A DNA stretch of 64,000 bases from Ascidia mentula (lineage: Eukaryota > Chordata > Ascidiacea > Phlebobranchia > Ascidiidae): positions 26,190,266-26,254,265 of the forward strand of contig OX387197.1 of the NCBI GenBank assembly GCA_947561715.1. The letters are read 5' to 3'. The notes beneath the pieces are model-generated. The model was not told the DNA's origin and did no database searches. It worked only from the letters and a program-made list of their open reading frames with translations. Every line of letters begins with the position of its first letter. Position 1 is the stretch's first letter. Shown piece by piece: positions 50,232 to 63,035 of this stretch. A program made the position numbers and the translations under genes.

Positions 50232-53072
50232 ATGACATTGTCGATATTTCGAACCTCTGCTTCGATCGCATTGTGCCTAACGCTCATCTATCAATCAGCG
50301 GAGACCAGTCCAGTTGTGAAGTTTGATATGCTTACGAGATACGATCCTTGCCAACCAATGGGAAACCCGCATTTGATTCCCGACCAATATCCCGAAATGG
50401 TGAAGAGGAAATTACCTTTTCGTGTCCACGTTGATCCCTCCGAAGACAACAGGTCACAGATGGGTGAGGACTTGGATACAGAAAATAAGTATCATTATTT
50501 AAATTGCATATCCTTCAAATTAGAAAGCTGATTAGCTCCGTTGCCGTTTAGTAAAGTATTCGAAATTGTTTTCACGCAATCTGTTTTTCCTTAGTAAACA
50601 TCGTCGGCAATTTGTTCAAGAAAGTCTTTGTTGAGGCCCGTACATCACCTAGCGCTTGGGCGCCTCTGGTGGGCAAATGGTCGAGTCAAGGCGCTTCCAG
50701 TGGACAGAAAGTGATGGAATGCGAAGACAAACCCCAGTCAGCAGTGGCGAGCGGATCGAATGACAGCCCGAAGTGGTACACCTCGTTTACATGGAGAGGG
50801 ACTTGCACCCAAGGCGTCACCTTCTTGTAAGTATTGGTTTCCACCTTACTTTGTACATGTAAAAAAGCACGTGCCTTAATTGAATAATCCTCCTTAGTCT
50901 TGCAATCCATGATAATCTAAATCTAACGATGTCAAAACACGTTCTGTTCGTAGGCGTACTTACTCACGTATTTACATAACCTAGTTGGAATGACGTTGTA
51001 AGCAAATTTCTATTTGAATAATCTACTGATGACACCTGCAAATACAGGTGAAAATGTATCCAGTAAAAACGTTAAACAAACGACTTAGGAAGATTTACAG
51101 GAGTTGTTAAATTTGCAGTAGAAACAAAATAAATCTATATTCACTCACGTGTTCCTGATGTCGTCGAGTTTGGCGTGCTGTCACTCATTAAGATGTCATA
51201 CAACGTCATTTAAAATATTCTGTCAACTTCTTTAGCATCTACGTTTCTTTCGATGAGGTGAAATGGCTTCACGTGAGTGTTCCCTGCCAGAATTACACAC
51301 AAGCAAGACAGGCAGATGCTCAAAGCGTAGAAGCGAGTAAGAAGTTTGTTTAAAGCAATGGTTGGGGTACGCGGACTTCCAGAGAGTCCGTGGAGTTGTT
51401 TTTGGGACTCCATGAATGCAAATACTAATTTTCCTCATTTTTTCCTTTTTGTTATGTGATATTTATCTTTTAACTACTTTCGTGACAAGACGTCCACGTA
51501 ACTTATCGCAGGGGTCGTAATTTATAAATGGGAATCGTGTCTACAAGGTTGGGAACCATTGGTTTAAAGTAAGAGGAAGATTCGCAGTCTTTCCATTTCA
51601 AAGCATTTGTGAAAACGATCTCCAGCTTAATCCATCTTTGATCGCCCTAAGTTTAACGATTTCACCCCAGGAATAAAATCAAAACCTCTACTGTTTAAAC
51701 CGCACCCTTTTACACGTGCAATTAACAACTGATATCTTTCATCAGTCGTTTTTTCGCCTTGGAGCAAATTTGGACGTTGTTCGAAAACTTGCGGCGAGGC
51801 GACTCAGACAAGAATCCGCAAATGTTTGCTTGAAATCGGATGCGTGGGAAGCACGAAGGAAACAAGGAACTGCACTTTGCCATCGTGCTCAACATATGGT
51901 CAGCTGTGTGTTCAAAGATTATGCAAGTTGATTAATTAATATATTTAAAAGACCTGTTCTGATACAACTGTTCTTATTTTCGTCATGCAATGCCCGACAG
52001 CAAGAATAGCACTTCCATATATGAGTAATATGGAGTCAATAACATGTATTATGTGAGTAGCAGACGGATGGCCTCCGGTTGGCTGGCTAGATCATATACA
52101 ATATTCACACCAAACTGCACTGATAAGAACTATAGAAGGTCGTAACAGTGCTGGTCATCTGCTCACCTATTTTAAATCAACTGATGTTTAAAAGGTGCGG
52201 ATGGGGAACTGAAAAAAATATAAATATACAAAACCCGATTTTTCAAATTTCTTCAAACATCTGAATAAAGCAAATGTAGGTCGTTCATTGGCCTGACTGG
52301 GACTTGAACCGCCAACTTCCTGCTCATAATTTAAATTGCAATCATATAAGTGCTGTATTTACTACCCGCAATAAAATCAACAAAATGAAAAGACTGACAG
52401 ATAATTGTAGCCACATGAAGTGGCATTTATATGAAATTGTTCTTCTGGCACAATTAAAACGTATACTTTTTTCATCGATGTTAAAAACATAAAACAATGT
52501 TTCTCAATTCTTAACAAACGTTTTTTCCAGAGTGCAAAGATTTGAATTTTCGCTGTCCAGTGTGGGAATCTGTTGGATTATGTTCAGGAAACTTCGCCAG
52601 TTGGGTCAGGACCAACTGCCCGTTGTCCTGTGGTGTTTGTTCCCAACCTTCCAGTAAGTGTCCGGTGGAAAACAGACTTTTCCTTCAGCTCCAAAAAATT
52701 TTAATGAAATTTAATTAATAAAGAAAATAAAACTATGGTTTGTAAAAGTACGATTTTTTTTTCGATCAAATTCAAAGATGCATTTTTCGCTTTAATATTT
52801 GTGTGCGAGAATGTGGTTAATTTGTTAGTTTGTTTTGACCTATCACTTATCAGCAAGAAATAAACACATTTCCTTTTCTAATATAAATGTTCCACTTCGT
52901 CGTTCAGCATTATTTACGCTGGGATATTTTTACGTTCACAGAACCATGTAGAGATTCCATCAAGTACAGATGGAGTTGCAGCCAGTGGGCAGCGAAAAAT
53001 CGGTGCACAGCCCAAGGTTTTTATCGAAGTTTCATCAGAGAAAATTGCCCGGAAAGTTGTGGTATATGCTAA
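50232..53072 (+). CDS. Secreted Reeler-domain protein with two C-terminal ShKT domains
   Basis: Five exons: 50232-50463, 50595-50826, 51236-51336, 52531-52653, 52942-53072; phases 1,2,1,1; 272 residues. ATG 50232 starts a clear signal peptide (MTLSIFRTSASIALCLTLIY); an in-frame ATG at 50181 would put 17 residues before it. Residues about 45-165 fit a Reeler domain: LPFRVHVDPSED, VFVEARTSPSAWAPLVGKW, MECEDKPQSAVASGSND, YTSFTWRGTC and VTFFIYVS. Two Cys-rich modules follow, each ending in the ShKT pattern: CPLSCGVC and CPESCGIC, each in its own exon. ShKT modules are named after a channel-blocking peptide but are common in secreted enzymes and matrix proteins. Role likely extracellular, perhaps defence or matrix; not shown. 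Confidence 0.8.
51509..51561. mobile_element. Very short hAT-like remnant in intron 3 of the Reeler gene
   Basis: CAGGGGTCGTAA at the left and GGTTGGGAACCATTG at the right resemble hAT termini facing each other. Confidence 0.35.
52283..52325 (-). repeat. tRNA-like 3' half in intron 3 of the Reeler gene
   Basis: On the minus strand GGCGGTTCAAGTCCCAGTCAG followed by GCCA resembles a T-arm and acceptor end with a B box. No matching 5' half is found, so it is a tRNA fragment or SINE tail, not a gene. Confidence 0.4.
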
Positions 53073-53780
53073 GAGGAGGGGACTTTCCCCAAGATAATCA
53101 CGTGACGTACGGTAGACAATCTCCGCGAAAATGTTCTTATTTTAAACAGTTTGTGGCAAAATTACTGTGGTGTGATGTTGGCTTTGTGGCGCTGAACAAA
53201 CCTTTGCTAATGTAAGAAAAATATCATTTAAACATTGTGTTTCTGTTGGTGTCTGGAATATTGTAATTTCAAAAAATCTCACCTTCTGGAACAAATAAAC
53301 GTTGATTTTTATTTACCGTTGCGCCTGCTATCCAACGAAGCTTCGGCAGTTTTTCAGAAACTGTGATGCGCTTTACCTTAAAGTGGTTTGCTGACCGTAT
53401 AGCAAAATACACATATATTGCGTTCACCAAGAATAAGGGGAAAACACGAGAACACACCGACAAAATCATCATTTTTGGAAAGTCACGTTTATTGAGTAAT
53501 CAACTTTTCATGCGAAGGGAACTTCTTTAATCCTGAACTTAACGCCTCAAAGTTACTTAGGTGGCCTGGATTTTAGGGCGAGGCACATATGTGCCTTATT
53601 TGCCTGGTGGTTAATCCGGCACTGGAGGTATGCGAGCCGCTTAGTTGTTGACATGGGAGTCACGACCAAATAATACAATTGGCAAGAACTTCATTTTGTG
53701 CAATGTGCATTATTGCTTTGGCGGATTACATGCGCTTATGACGCAAACATTCGTTCAAGAGAAGCAAAAACCAATAAAAA

Positions 53781-53898
53781 GCCTACGACACCCGGTATTC
53801 CCAGGCGGTCACCCATCCAAGTACTAACCGGGCCCGACGTTGCTTAACTTCCCAGATCGGACGAGATGGGGTGTTCTCAACGTGGTATGGTCGTAGGC
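53781..53898 (-). rRNA. 5S ribosomal RNA, complete
   Basis: The minus strand reads GCCTACGACCATACCACGTT at its 5' end and ATACCGGGTGTCGTAGGC at its 3' end, which pair as helix I. Internal promoter parts are present: AGTTAAGCAACGTCGGGCC (A-box region) and GGATGGGTGACCGCCTGGGA (C-box region). Length 118 nt. A TTTTT Pol III terminator follows immediately (AAAAA at 53776-53780 on the plus strand). Only one copy is in the window. Confidence 0.95.
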
Positions 53899-53899
53899 G

Positions 53900-55780
53900 T
53901 TAACTCACGCTGAAACTGCGGTTTTGTTGTTACGTAACAATGAACAAAGAGAAGCTATCTGACAAAACAAAACGCCAGTTAACAAACTTTGGATGTGGGT
54001 AACTCGAAGATACAAGAGGATTGCTTTTTGCTTTTAGACGTGTTTTGTCTGGCCTACAACTATAGAAACTTGAAATACAAGTAACAGTTTTTGAAATACA
54101 AGTGAAAAGTTGTGACAAAAGTAAAACTATAAAACTTTTTCTGTAACAAGAACTTTTAAGCTTCATCTGTATCCCGTATACAAATCTGTTGAAGACGATT
54201 TTGACGCTGAACATTAGGATTTTTGCGATGTTTGGTTGATGGAGTAAATTAACTGATTCCATTTTTTTAATTAGTTGATATGCGCTCCGAAAATAATCGC
54301 TTCTATAAAACTTAATTGTCCCAGGAAGCACGAATTCGTGACGTAAAACATTGACGCAACTTCCTGTTAATCAGGTTCAAATTACAGTTCTTTTACTGCT
54401 GGTACTGAGAAATTTCGGTTTCCAACGTTCGTTGTAACACGAAAAATAATTGGGAAAATCAGCTAAATTCCTAGCGTTTAGCCACAAAGCAGGGCACGTA
54501 AACATCTTGACGACTGAAGATAAATCGATCAACAACGTTTTGGTTGTTCCTGGCATCGAAAGTTATTTTATTCACAAACCTGGCTTCAAAAATTGATTGA
54601 AGGGCTTGACGCGTACTTTGGTGTATTCTAACCTTATTCTTGGGGAGTGCAATATATCTACTTTCAGACATACATTTTGTGGTATTTTCAGGTCACAATT
54701 GGCCTTTATACAGCACTGGTAACATGCTGTGGTACTTGTACGCGAACAAACTACTGCGGTTATTTATTATATTTATTCTAGGTTATGCCAATTAAGGTGT
54801 AACGACGACGCGTTAAGCACAAAATCAAATGGCGAACAGGAAAATTAAAACGAAACTTTGAGGCCGCCAGGTGGTGCAAGTGGGCAACAAAACAACACGA
54901 AATTGGCGCAGGATTTCTCAGCCTGTGATATTGGACCCGCCCAGGCAATTATAGTAAATTCTGTTGATTCTTGGGAATAAACAACTAAACTTCAGCCATT
55001 CAACAGAAACAACAAGCGGCTTATTGGATATTAGTAGACGTTATTTGGGTGATGTCTCTTGAAGCTTTTGGACAAAGCATGCAGCAAATGCTACTGGTTT
55101 TACTCCGTTAAGACAACGTGACCAGGGCCGTCATGTCCATTAGGCGAACCTAGGGGGCACAGCCTAAAGAGAAGGCAAAAACCCTCCGCTTTGTAACAAG
55201 CGCCCGACCCACATACCAAAAATACACATCGGAATAACCTCTCCAAATGGCGCGGCAAAAACCTGCCATTTATCACAGTAATTTGATATAGATTTGGGAG
55301 GCAGAGGGTGGTTCGATGGGATGTAAACTGAGACTTGCATTAGTTGCAAAATGAGATTGGGTCGGCCCTGATCATAACATTTAACAAAAAAATAAAAAAT
55401 TCACGACATTTCACTGTGTGCCATTGGACCCCATTTGAGAATCCCTGCCCCAAAATAAAGAAAAAATATATCGAAAAATATATGGTGAAAGATCTGAAAC
55501 CAATTATTCTAAAATAAAATCCCTATACAGCTTGAGGCTAAACTTTGATCAAGTTGTGAGGAAGAGTTGCTTGCATTTGAAAACTGCTTCAGTTACTTCT
55601 AATTAGGAAACATATTCACCTAAGTTACAAAGAAAACAAGCATTACAAAAAACAAACAACGCTAAAACGAGGCGTGGGTTTTGAGTTCAACGCATATCCA
55701 GAACTCGTACAAATCTTAGAAGAACGAAAAAAAACAATTTTTAATCAGAAATGTTGACTTTGGTAGCATTTAAATGGGAT
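53900..55780. other. Intergenic region between the 5S gene and the dermatopontin-like gene
   Basis: Nothing recognised. Open frames here are short and without splice-site support. Confidence 0.45.
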
Positions 55781-55787
55781 CCCCCGC

Positions 55788-58031
55788 TTAAAGCTCGTCA
55801 CGCTCGGGAGAGTCCACGCATCCACAAATCTGCAGTGACCATTCTCCGTCTCTGTTGGATGTAAAGCATTGTTGTGAGACAATGAGAAGGAAGTTGCTGA
55901 TGCTCAGGAAAGAATTATTTGCGTTTTAAACTGGTTCGGACAAAGGGTTTCCTGTTATCTTTATTACGTGACAGAGAGGAGAGTTGGTCAGGTGATTATA
56001 AGGTTTATGGAAATGTCAACAACGAAGATAGAATGTTTTGGTCGACATTAGATTTGTGAATGTCAAACAGTTTACTCCCAACCGGAACTTTTTGTTTTAC
56101 AAAAACAATTGGTAACGGTTGAACTGCAATGATTATTATGGCTGTTTTGCCACAACCGGTAACAAAGTCAGCAATTTTAAACATATAACAATAAAAATAC
56201 CCCTGTTACAACAGTACTGTTTGGAAGCCTTTTTAAATCAACCAGGCAGCAGCTTTAGAATAAGTAAACTTGACCTACTTTTTCTCGTGCACGTAAGTCC
56301 CTCTGACTCCCTGGACGTAATGATCCTTCAATGGGAGTTCAAACGGTTGCTGGGCAACGGTGTTTGGAGTCCACACGCAGTTCCACTTCTTACACTCGAC
56401 GTTGCAGCAGCGATACCTGGAGCAGAAGAGTCGGATCAAACGGTTTTAATCCATTTTATACAACTGGAATTTGTTAAGGATCATTGCACCATAAGCGCAA
56501 CCTTTTGATGAAATTTTGGAGCTTACAAAACAGCTCCATCATCACATGCAAAAACGTTTGATTATTCTGGAAGAAGTTGATAGGTGAAGTCCAGCTGAAT
56601 AAAGGTCACGTATGCATGATATGACAAGATACGAAAAACACAATTGCTTCCGGGGAAATTTGGGTGAGAACATCGAGTTGTTGCGATCGAAACTCACCAA
56701 AGTCGGATGTGGTGATCGTGCGGCGTGGAACAGAACGCACCCCACGTCTGAAGGAAGCCGTTGTTCGGGCAGTAGAACTCCCAGTCCTTGTCGCCCTAAA
56801 AAAAATAAACACTGTTTTACCAAAACACAATATATTGTCCAGGATGGGAAAGATTACTTTTGTAACGCGAAAGATTATCAAAAATGAAGAACGGAAAGGG
56901 AAACGTCATAAACACAACAAAAATCAGTCCGTTCTGCATGTGGTATTGACGAATCTGTATTTCCTTTCAAAATTGACGCTGATCGTTGTAAGTAATTTTG
57001 AATGAAAGACTAAATTTAACATAGATGCCGTTTTCAACTGAAGGTTTGTTGAACCTCACAACCTTACAAAATATTCAATAATTGGAGTCTATCTGTGTGC
57101 AGTCAAGAGGACTGTAATATATTTTATATGAGCTGCAGACAGATGACCAGTGTTTAAACCAATTTGGTCTCAGAACCACCGCAGCTTTGTGTGCCAGAAG
57201 AGCAAAAGACGTGGATATAATGACTGCCATCGTCAAATCACGGCAAGATATTGTTGCAAATACCTTTGGATTGCCGAGGTACACGCCGCAAGAATCTTCG
57301 TGATAAGGAAGTCTGATCTTCTCACATTTGTGGCTGAACCTTCGTTGTTCGACCGACGGAAGCCACATGCTTTTCGACTGCAGAAATAAACTTCGCATAA
57401 ATGTCGTCACAATTTTACGTTTAAAATGTTTACAGGAAACGTCATTCAACGGAAAAAACTAACACTGTATGGTTTTGTGTCCGATGGTAAAAGTGGTTTC
57501 AAAACATCCATGTAGCACCGTGGTTCCAATTTTAATAAACCAATTTCACAACAATCTCTTGTAACATGTTGTAACGAGGAACACACAAAATTTTGTTTCA
57601 GACGAATACGCCCAAATTTATTTATTTGTCTCTCGCTGCTTCATTTATTTCGCAAGTGAAGCTGAAAGAAGGATGGCTTCGCTGTGTATAATGCCAAACG
57701 CATTTAAGAGCTACGGAAGACCCCAGAAACGTTAGGACGATACACAAATTGGTCACGACGCCCCCACATCGGAATCTTTGTTGTAATACAAGGCAGGACA
57801 AATGATGAAACGCAAGCGACTTACATAAGCCGGCTTTTCATGGTTGAGGCAGGAACAGGTGAACGATCCGTCTTCGGTTGCTGGGCAACGACCCTCGTTA
57901 TTGTGACGTTTTTGTGTATCGTCATCATCTTCAAGGAAGCTTCCCAATCCACTTAAGTCATCCCACTCCTCATCCAGTGTGGCGAGGGTTTGGACGAACA
58001 TGAGGGCGCAGAGCACGACGACGATTTTCAT
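55788..58031 (-). CDS. Dermatopontin-like secretory protein with C-terminal RDEL
   Basis: Five exons: 57825-58031, 57264-57377, 56698-56795, 56279-56416, 55788-55851; phases 0,0,2,2; 206 residues. A signal peptide (MKIVVVLCALMFVQTLA) is followed by an acidic stretch (SFLEDDDD). The rest carries the dermatopontin-type repeat of D-x-x-W plus Cys: GDKDWEFYCP, HIRLWYRCC, KDGEWSLQICGC. Dermatopontins are small disulfide-rich extracellular matrix proteins, about 180-200 residues, which fits. The last residues are SPERDEL, so the protein ends in an RDEL variant of the KDEL ER-retrieval signal, unusual for a matrix protein. The final exon could use a second AG two bases later, but only the chosen one keeps the W/Cys motif. 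Confidence 0.75.
57130..57180 (+). repeat. Dispersed GAGCTGCAGACAGATG motif, copy in dermatopontin-like gene intron
   Basis: GAGCTGCAGACAGATGACCA ... TTTGGTCTCA matches the copies at 17845 and 58240. Confidence 0.5.
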
Positions 58032-58239
58032 TATGATTACTTTCTACAAGTCAAACCTGTTGACGTTGAATTGAAAATAGAAATGATAGTGGATACGACA
58101 AATAGTAGCAAAGAAACCTCCACTAGGAATCGAACGCACAGCGGTTTAGATTCTTACGACATATGATGGGCATTGCAGGCGAAACCACGAATATTTCCCG
58201 CCATGCATTTCGTTCGGTCTAATCAAACTGTTTGGAGTT

Positions 58240-58300
58240 ACGTGAGCTGCATACAGATGGCTACTGTTTCGACCTATAAGCTCTCATCTGTGCAGCTTGG
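58240..58300 (+). repeat. Dispersed GAGCTGCA(T/G)ACAGATGGC motif copy
   Basis: GAGCTGCATACAGATGGCTA, TTTCGACCTATAAGCTCTCA and GTGCAGCTTGGTG in the same order as at 17845-17908. Confidence 0.55.
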
Positions 58301-58319
58301 TGTGACTTATTACGATATT

Positions 58320-61300
58320 GCCGAGCAAAAGGCCAGGCAAAGACTTCCACTTTGTGGTTACTATACAATCGCCGTCGTCCGTTGGGCACCAAACTAGGTG
58401 CAACCTACGGAGGAACAAGGTGGAAACACTATGACTTAACCACGCAATGTTCAACCAAAATAGTGCAGTCAGACCCCGTGTTACAAGAAGCGATTTTAGA
58501 GTTACTTTTTCAGTCGCTTTCTGGACCAACTGCCTATAGCTGCGGTGCTGAACTTAAGGGTGTGAGCCAATATTTAAACAGCCTGTCAAACCTCGATTAA
58601 ACATACAACACCACCTGTAAACGACAAAGCCTGAATATAACACAACTTTCCCGTCGTAAAGCGATAAACCGTGTCGTTCGTGCCGATGTTTGCATACCAG
58701 TATATTTACATATAGGGTTAGGGGTGCAGTGAATGTCAGTCTCATATAAAACGCTAGGTTGCTCAGCGCACTTCTGTTCAGCAATTTCGGAAATCGTTTC
58801 CCATTCTAGATTATTCAACAAATTCTCCCCTATGTTTTTAGCTACATTTATGGAAAGATTCGTCAATCGTAGTTCGAAGATCATCCAACAATATTGTTCA
58901 CTGTAGCAACGACGTCACAGCAAAGTCATATATTTTGGCGGTACTGCTATTTGTCGTGGGCGAGCGAATCCACTGCGAGGCAGCGGAGGAAAACTCTCAG
59001 AGGTAAATTACTGACCTCCATAGTTCTGAATCCTAATCAGTCTGACTTTCAACGCACACGTCGCGCATTTGCGAAGTTGTTCCTAATCAGAATTTCTCCG
59101 TTAAGTAATTTGACGTAAGTTTTGCACTTATTAAACCTAACCGCGCATCTCGTCAACGCAGCACAATCTCTCCGGTCAAGCGAAGGGTTTAAGCTATCTT
59201 CCTTAACATAGGTTGACATGATTCATAAGCAATACGTCGAAACTGGGCGCTCAACGGATGCCGGATAATTGTTTAACTCACTTGATGTGCAACCCATCAT
59301 CCCTGCATCGTGCCCGTGGTAAGCTTCCGGAATCCTCTTAACGACGTAACCGGAAGCAATGGCCAATACCGTGTTATACACGATATACTATACTCGTTAT
59401 ATTAATCTACAGCTACTGTCTCAACAGCGTAAATGACAACACGGTTGTGATGCGTGTGGTAAAATTTTCCACATTGCGATGATTGGACTTCACAAATCTT
59501 AGTCACCCATTCGTCTGCTGGGTATCCAAGGATATATGAGATGATGCAGTGTTGTCATCGCAGCAGTAATACAATGCATGCATGAGAAACTGTGCGCGTT
59601 TTCCAGAGAACAAACAAAGTGCAAGAGTTATTTTTCCATTTACTGCTGAAAAAAAATAACTTCGCTAAAGCAATTTGACTTCAGTTAGCGCGAGTTCTCA
59701 ACCTACAAAACGTATTTACTTTACCTTGAGAGTATTTACTTTACGCAAAATTAAAACAAACTTTCACATCTAACTTTTTCGCTGTCTGGGCTGACATGCG
59801 CCACAGTGAAACCGTTGGAATCGTTTGTAAACCATAAGAATACGTCATTCCCCGGCGCACCTCACCTACTCTACCACTAAACCTCAAAAACAAAGCTGGG
59901 GACTTTAAGCTGACGTTATACGCTCGGTTGACTGAGAGCTGCCTACGCGAAAGATTTGGTCTCGGCTAATTAGTTTTGTTCGGTTTCCGAAGACGGAAGG
60001 GGGTTCTTTTACCCATTCCCCCATTCAGATCTTAAACGGCGTGAAAATAACAAAGAGTCCGACCAGATCGTTGCTATGGCGACTTCATTATCTATATTGA
60101 AAGTCTTACAGCGGTCGAAGACTATTTGTGGCGTTTCCAACAGAATCCTTCAATGCCCCGTTTGCCGCATGTTTCACAATACACCTGATGCGCACAGAAT
60201 AACAATGGGAGAAAAGTTTACTCCAGCTATGTAGCGTAACGGCCGACAAGTTCTAATAATCGGGCAACTCGTGCCGTCTGCAACGTTCAACGTCGCTCTA
60301 TTCAACCTTGTGCGTCCGCTTTTTTGCAACCCTGTTTGTTATCAATCACTATTGGCGTTTACATGTTGAAAGTGTTTCAAGTTACCGAGCGTTTAATTAA
60401 GCATGGAATTTAGACAGCTCCTGACTGAAACATTCGGTCACTTTTTCGAGGTTGAATTCCTCCCGTAAGAATACCCAGCAGAATTCAACTTGTTTATTTT
60501 GATCAAATACAATCGCCAACGAAGCAAATGCATTTCCATGGATGTACATAGTAGGTTAACAATGGGGCCTTGCTGATGCAAAGTCTTGCATACTATGCTT
60601 AACGTGCAGGGTTGATTTGTCATCATCAAGCTCCACATACCATGCGTCACATGTTACAGTGTGGTTATTTTGGCCTCGCTCTCCTTTGTACAATCATTAT
60701 CACATTATGTTAGGTCCGGACAGACTTTAATTAGACTTGTGCATGTATGCCACCAATCTTCTTGCAATACAGCGGTATAAAGGATATGGCAAATCGGAAT
60801 CAACCCAGTACTATAGGCATATTTGACTTATTTGGCAAAACCGGGTACCGCGTCTGAAAGGGGTTCCTACAATTTACCAATAAAGGAACGTGGCTTAAAC
60901 CGAAATGACACAGAAGTGTTACATGATATCGCATGACAAGGCAGAATCACCTCACAGCTTGCCTCCAATGCCAGTGAACCTTAGAAAAGAGATGGTACTT
61001 TTAAAGAGGAAACACAGACGACACTCTCTTCTTATTGGTATTGCTTGTCCAAGCCCTGCCTGGAATTTACCGCAATGCAATCGACAACATTGGAAGTAAT
61101 TTCGAAATTTTGTCAAAAATCGAACCAGTTAGGAAAGCTTGATTTCATTTTCGGCACAAAATATACAAATATGACGTCACAAAGCCCTCACTTAGTGCAT
61201 TTCCGATATGACGAACGTAAAAGTTGAGGAATCGAATCCCGCAATAGAACTGCCTCGAACATGAACAAACTGTCACTGCAAGACTTTCCTACAGTGGTGT

Positions 61301-62940
61301 TTAAGGACATTTGACGGACAAGATTGTCGTATCGTCACTAGTTACCACTAATAAGAAAAGGTATAAATAAACTCATTACATATCTATGTGATTTTTAATG
61401 ACCTTTCGCAGCCTTTAGTTTTTACTTTTGTTCTGCTATACTTTTTGTTCAATCAAGATGCGAATATTTCTGCCAGTCTGGGCTTTGCTCCTCACACAAA
61501 CGACCAAAGATCAAGCATGAAAGCAAACACTAAACACAAAGCCGGAAGCACCTGACACCGCTAATTGTGGTAACACCGTTTAACCTGGGTGTCTGACTCA
61601 ACAGCATACGGATAACCCAACAAACTGTATGACAGAATACGTTTGAAACTCTCTTTACCCGTCATCTATACAATGGGACGTTTTAAGAGTTGACATCAAG
61701 TTATCCTCGCGTATTGTCATGCGCCAGAACTTTGACAGTCCAAATACTGAACAAAGGCGCAATCCTTAAAGTAGGTTAGGGGGCGTCTGTACTTGCCGGA
61801 GAAAAGCTCGTGTACTAACGAAAATGAGGTGATGGTCAGAAAAGCTTGGAAAATGGAAAAATTTACCTTTGGCAGCAATCCAGTAAATATATACGGTAAC
61901 TTGCTTTACTGTTCACGGAATCTTTTATTCTCGCCGGAATTAATCGATTACGTTCATCCTCTGCGCGTAAAAACTACCACCGTCTACTGCCACAAAACCG
62001 AAACATGCCTCACTTGTGTGTGCCCGAAAATACTGCTCCTAACCTTCACCAAACACCCCCGCTACAGATGGGTAACGGCTACAGCACGCTTCGCAAAACC
62101 ACAAGTCGCCACTCAGTATATATATGTTTAAATAAACCCGAGCCAGGTGTATGGGCGCGTGCGCACGACTGTGTACCCCCACTCACCCTTGGTAAATATA
62201 CAGGGGTTAAATCACGCTTAAGTTGATCTTTGTATTCGGAATAGATTTCTGTCATCATTCGGGACGGCCCAGTTTTTTTTAACAAAACCTTGCGAGGATC
62301 GGCAAATATGACATTTTATGTAGAAATTAGGTTAGTCGGCGATTACGCGACTTCCGACAGACGCACACAAAGAAGGGTTGTTTCGTTGAAATACTTGCAA
62401 TCAGCTTCAACCAACTGAGTAAAGCAAGGGATATTTTCAAACTTTGATGAATTGCGCTTTTGAAAATGCCACCGACTCCTATCAGTCCTAACAATACGCA
62501 GATGTCGAATTTTGCGACAACGCGTGTTTTTTGAAAAAAACTGAACTAACGAAAGTTGTACTTCACTCGAAATCCTTTAAATTTTGCATCGTCTGTGTTA
62601 AAAGCCCGCCACTGGCTGCAAACAACATCACCGACCCCTCATCGAAGGGAAATGTGAAACGTGAAGCGACACACGAAAAGTTTCACGGTCGGATGAACAC
62701 AACCTATGTGACGTAAGTAACACAAAACCCGACCTTGGCGAATAGTTGTGTCAGGTGTTTCAAAACATACCAGGACAATTGTTGCATATTGTGTTACATG
62801 TGCAATGTATGAGGGGATGCCAACCTCCGCAGCTGTGCGCGGTTTAAGAATCATTTTTTTTTGTTTTATTTTCCCCTGCACATGACCGAGAAAATGGTCT
62901 TACTTAAATCTCAAGCACTCACAAATGATGGCGGGTAATT
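58320..62940. other. Gene-poor stretch upstream of the dermatopontin-like gene
   Basis: No gene model could be supported. A leader-like frame (YILAVLLFVVGERIHCEAAE) ends at a good donor (GTAAAT, near 59004) but has no in-frame ATG. Most of the rest is AT-rich and featureless to me. Confidence 0.4.
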
Positions 62941-62944
62941 GGCA

Positions 62945-63035
62945 GCATCAGTACCCGACCTATATACCCAGGAGAAAACCTTATCGCGATTCGTGACCAG
63001 GATATCCCGGGTTCGAATCCCGGTATGGTTCAAAA
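62945..63035 (+). mobile_element. tRNA-derived SINE copy 3
   Basis: AAAACCTTATCGCGATTCGTG, CCAGGATATCCCGGGTTCGA and ATCCCGGTATGG: B box GGTTCGAATCC preceded by the same body as the other two copies. It is the best preserved of the three. Confidence 0.65.

Noticed and set aside
51716..51931. Frame RKLAARRLRQESANVCLKSDAWE inside the intron between Reeler and first ShKT exon
   Set aside because: It starts without ATG, has no matching acceptor/donor phases with the flanking exons, and no known family.
58100..58175. tRNA gene on the minus strand (GCGTTCGATTCCTAG)
   Set aside because: A B-box-like word is present but acceptor and anticodon stems do not pair.
58908..59004. Leader-like peptide YILAVLLFVVGERIHCEAAE before a good donor site
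   Set aside because: No in-frame ATG upstream and no partner exon found downstream.
60438..60650. Possible transposase remnant on the minus strand
   Set aside because: A frame with WYVELDDDK looked suggestive but is short, stopped, and shows no further transposase motifs.
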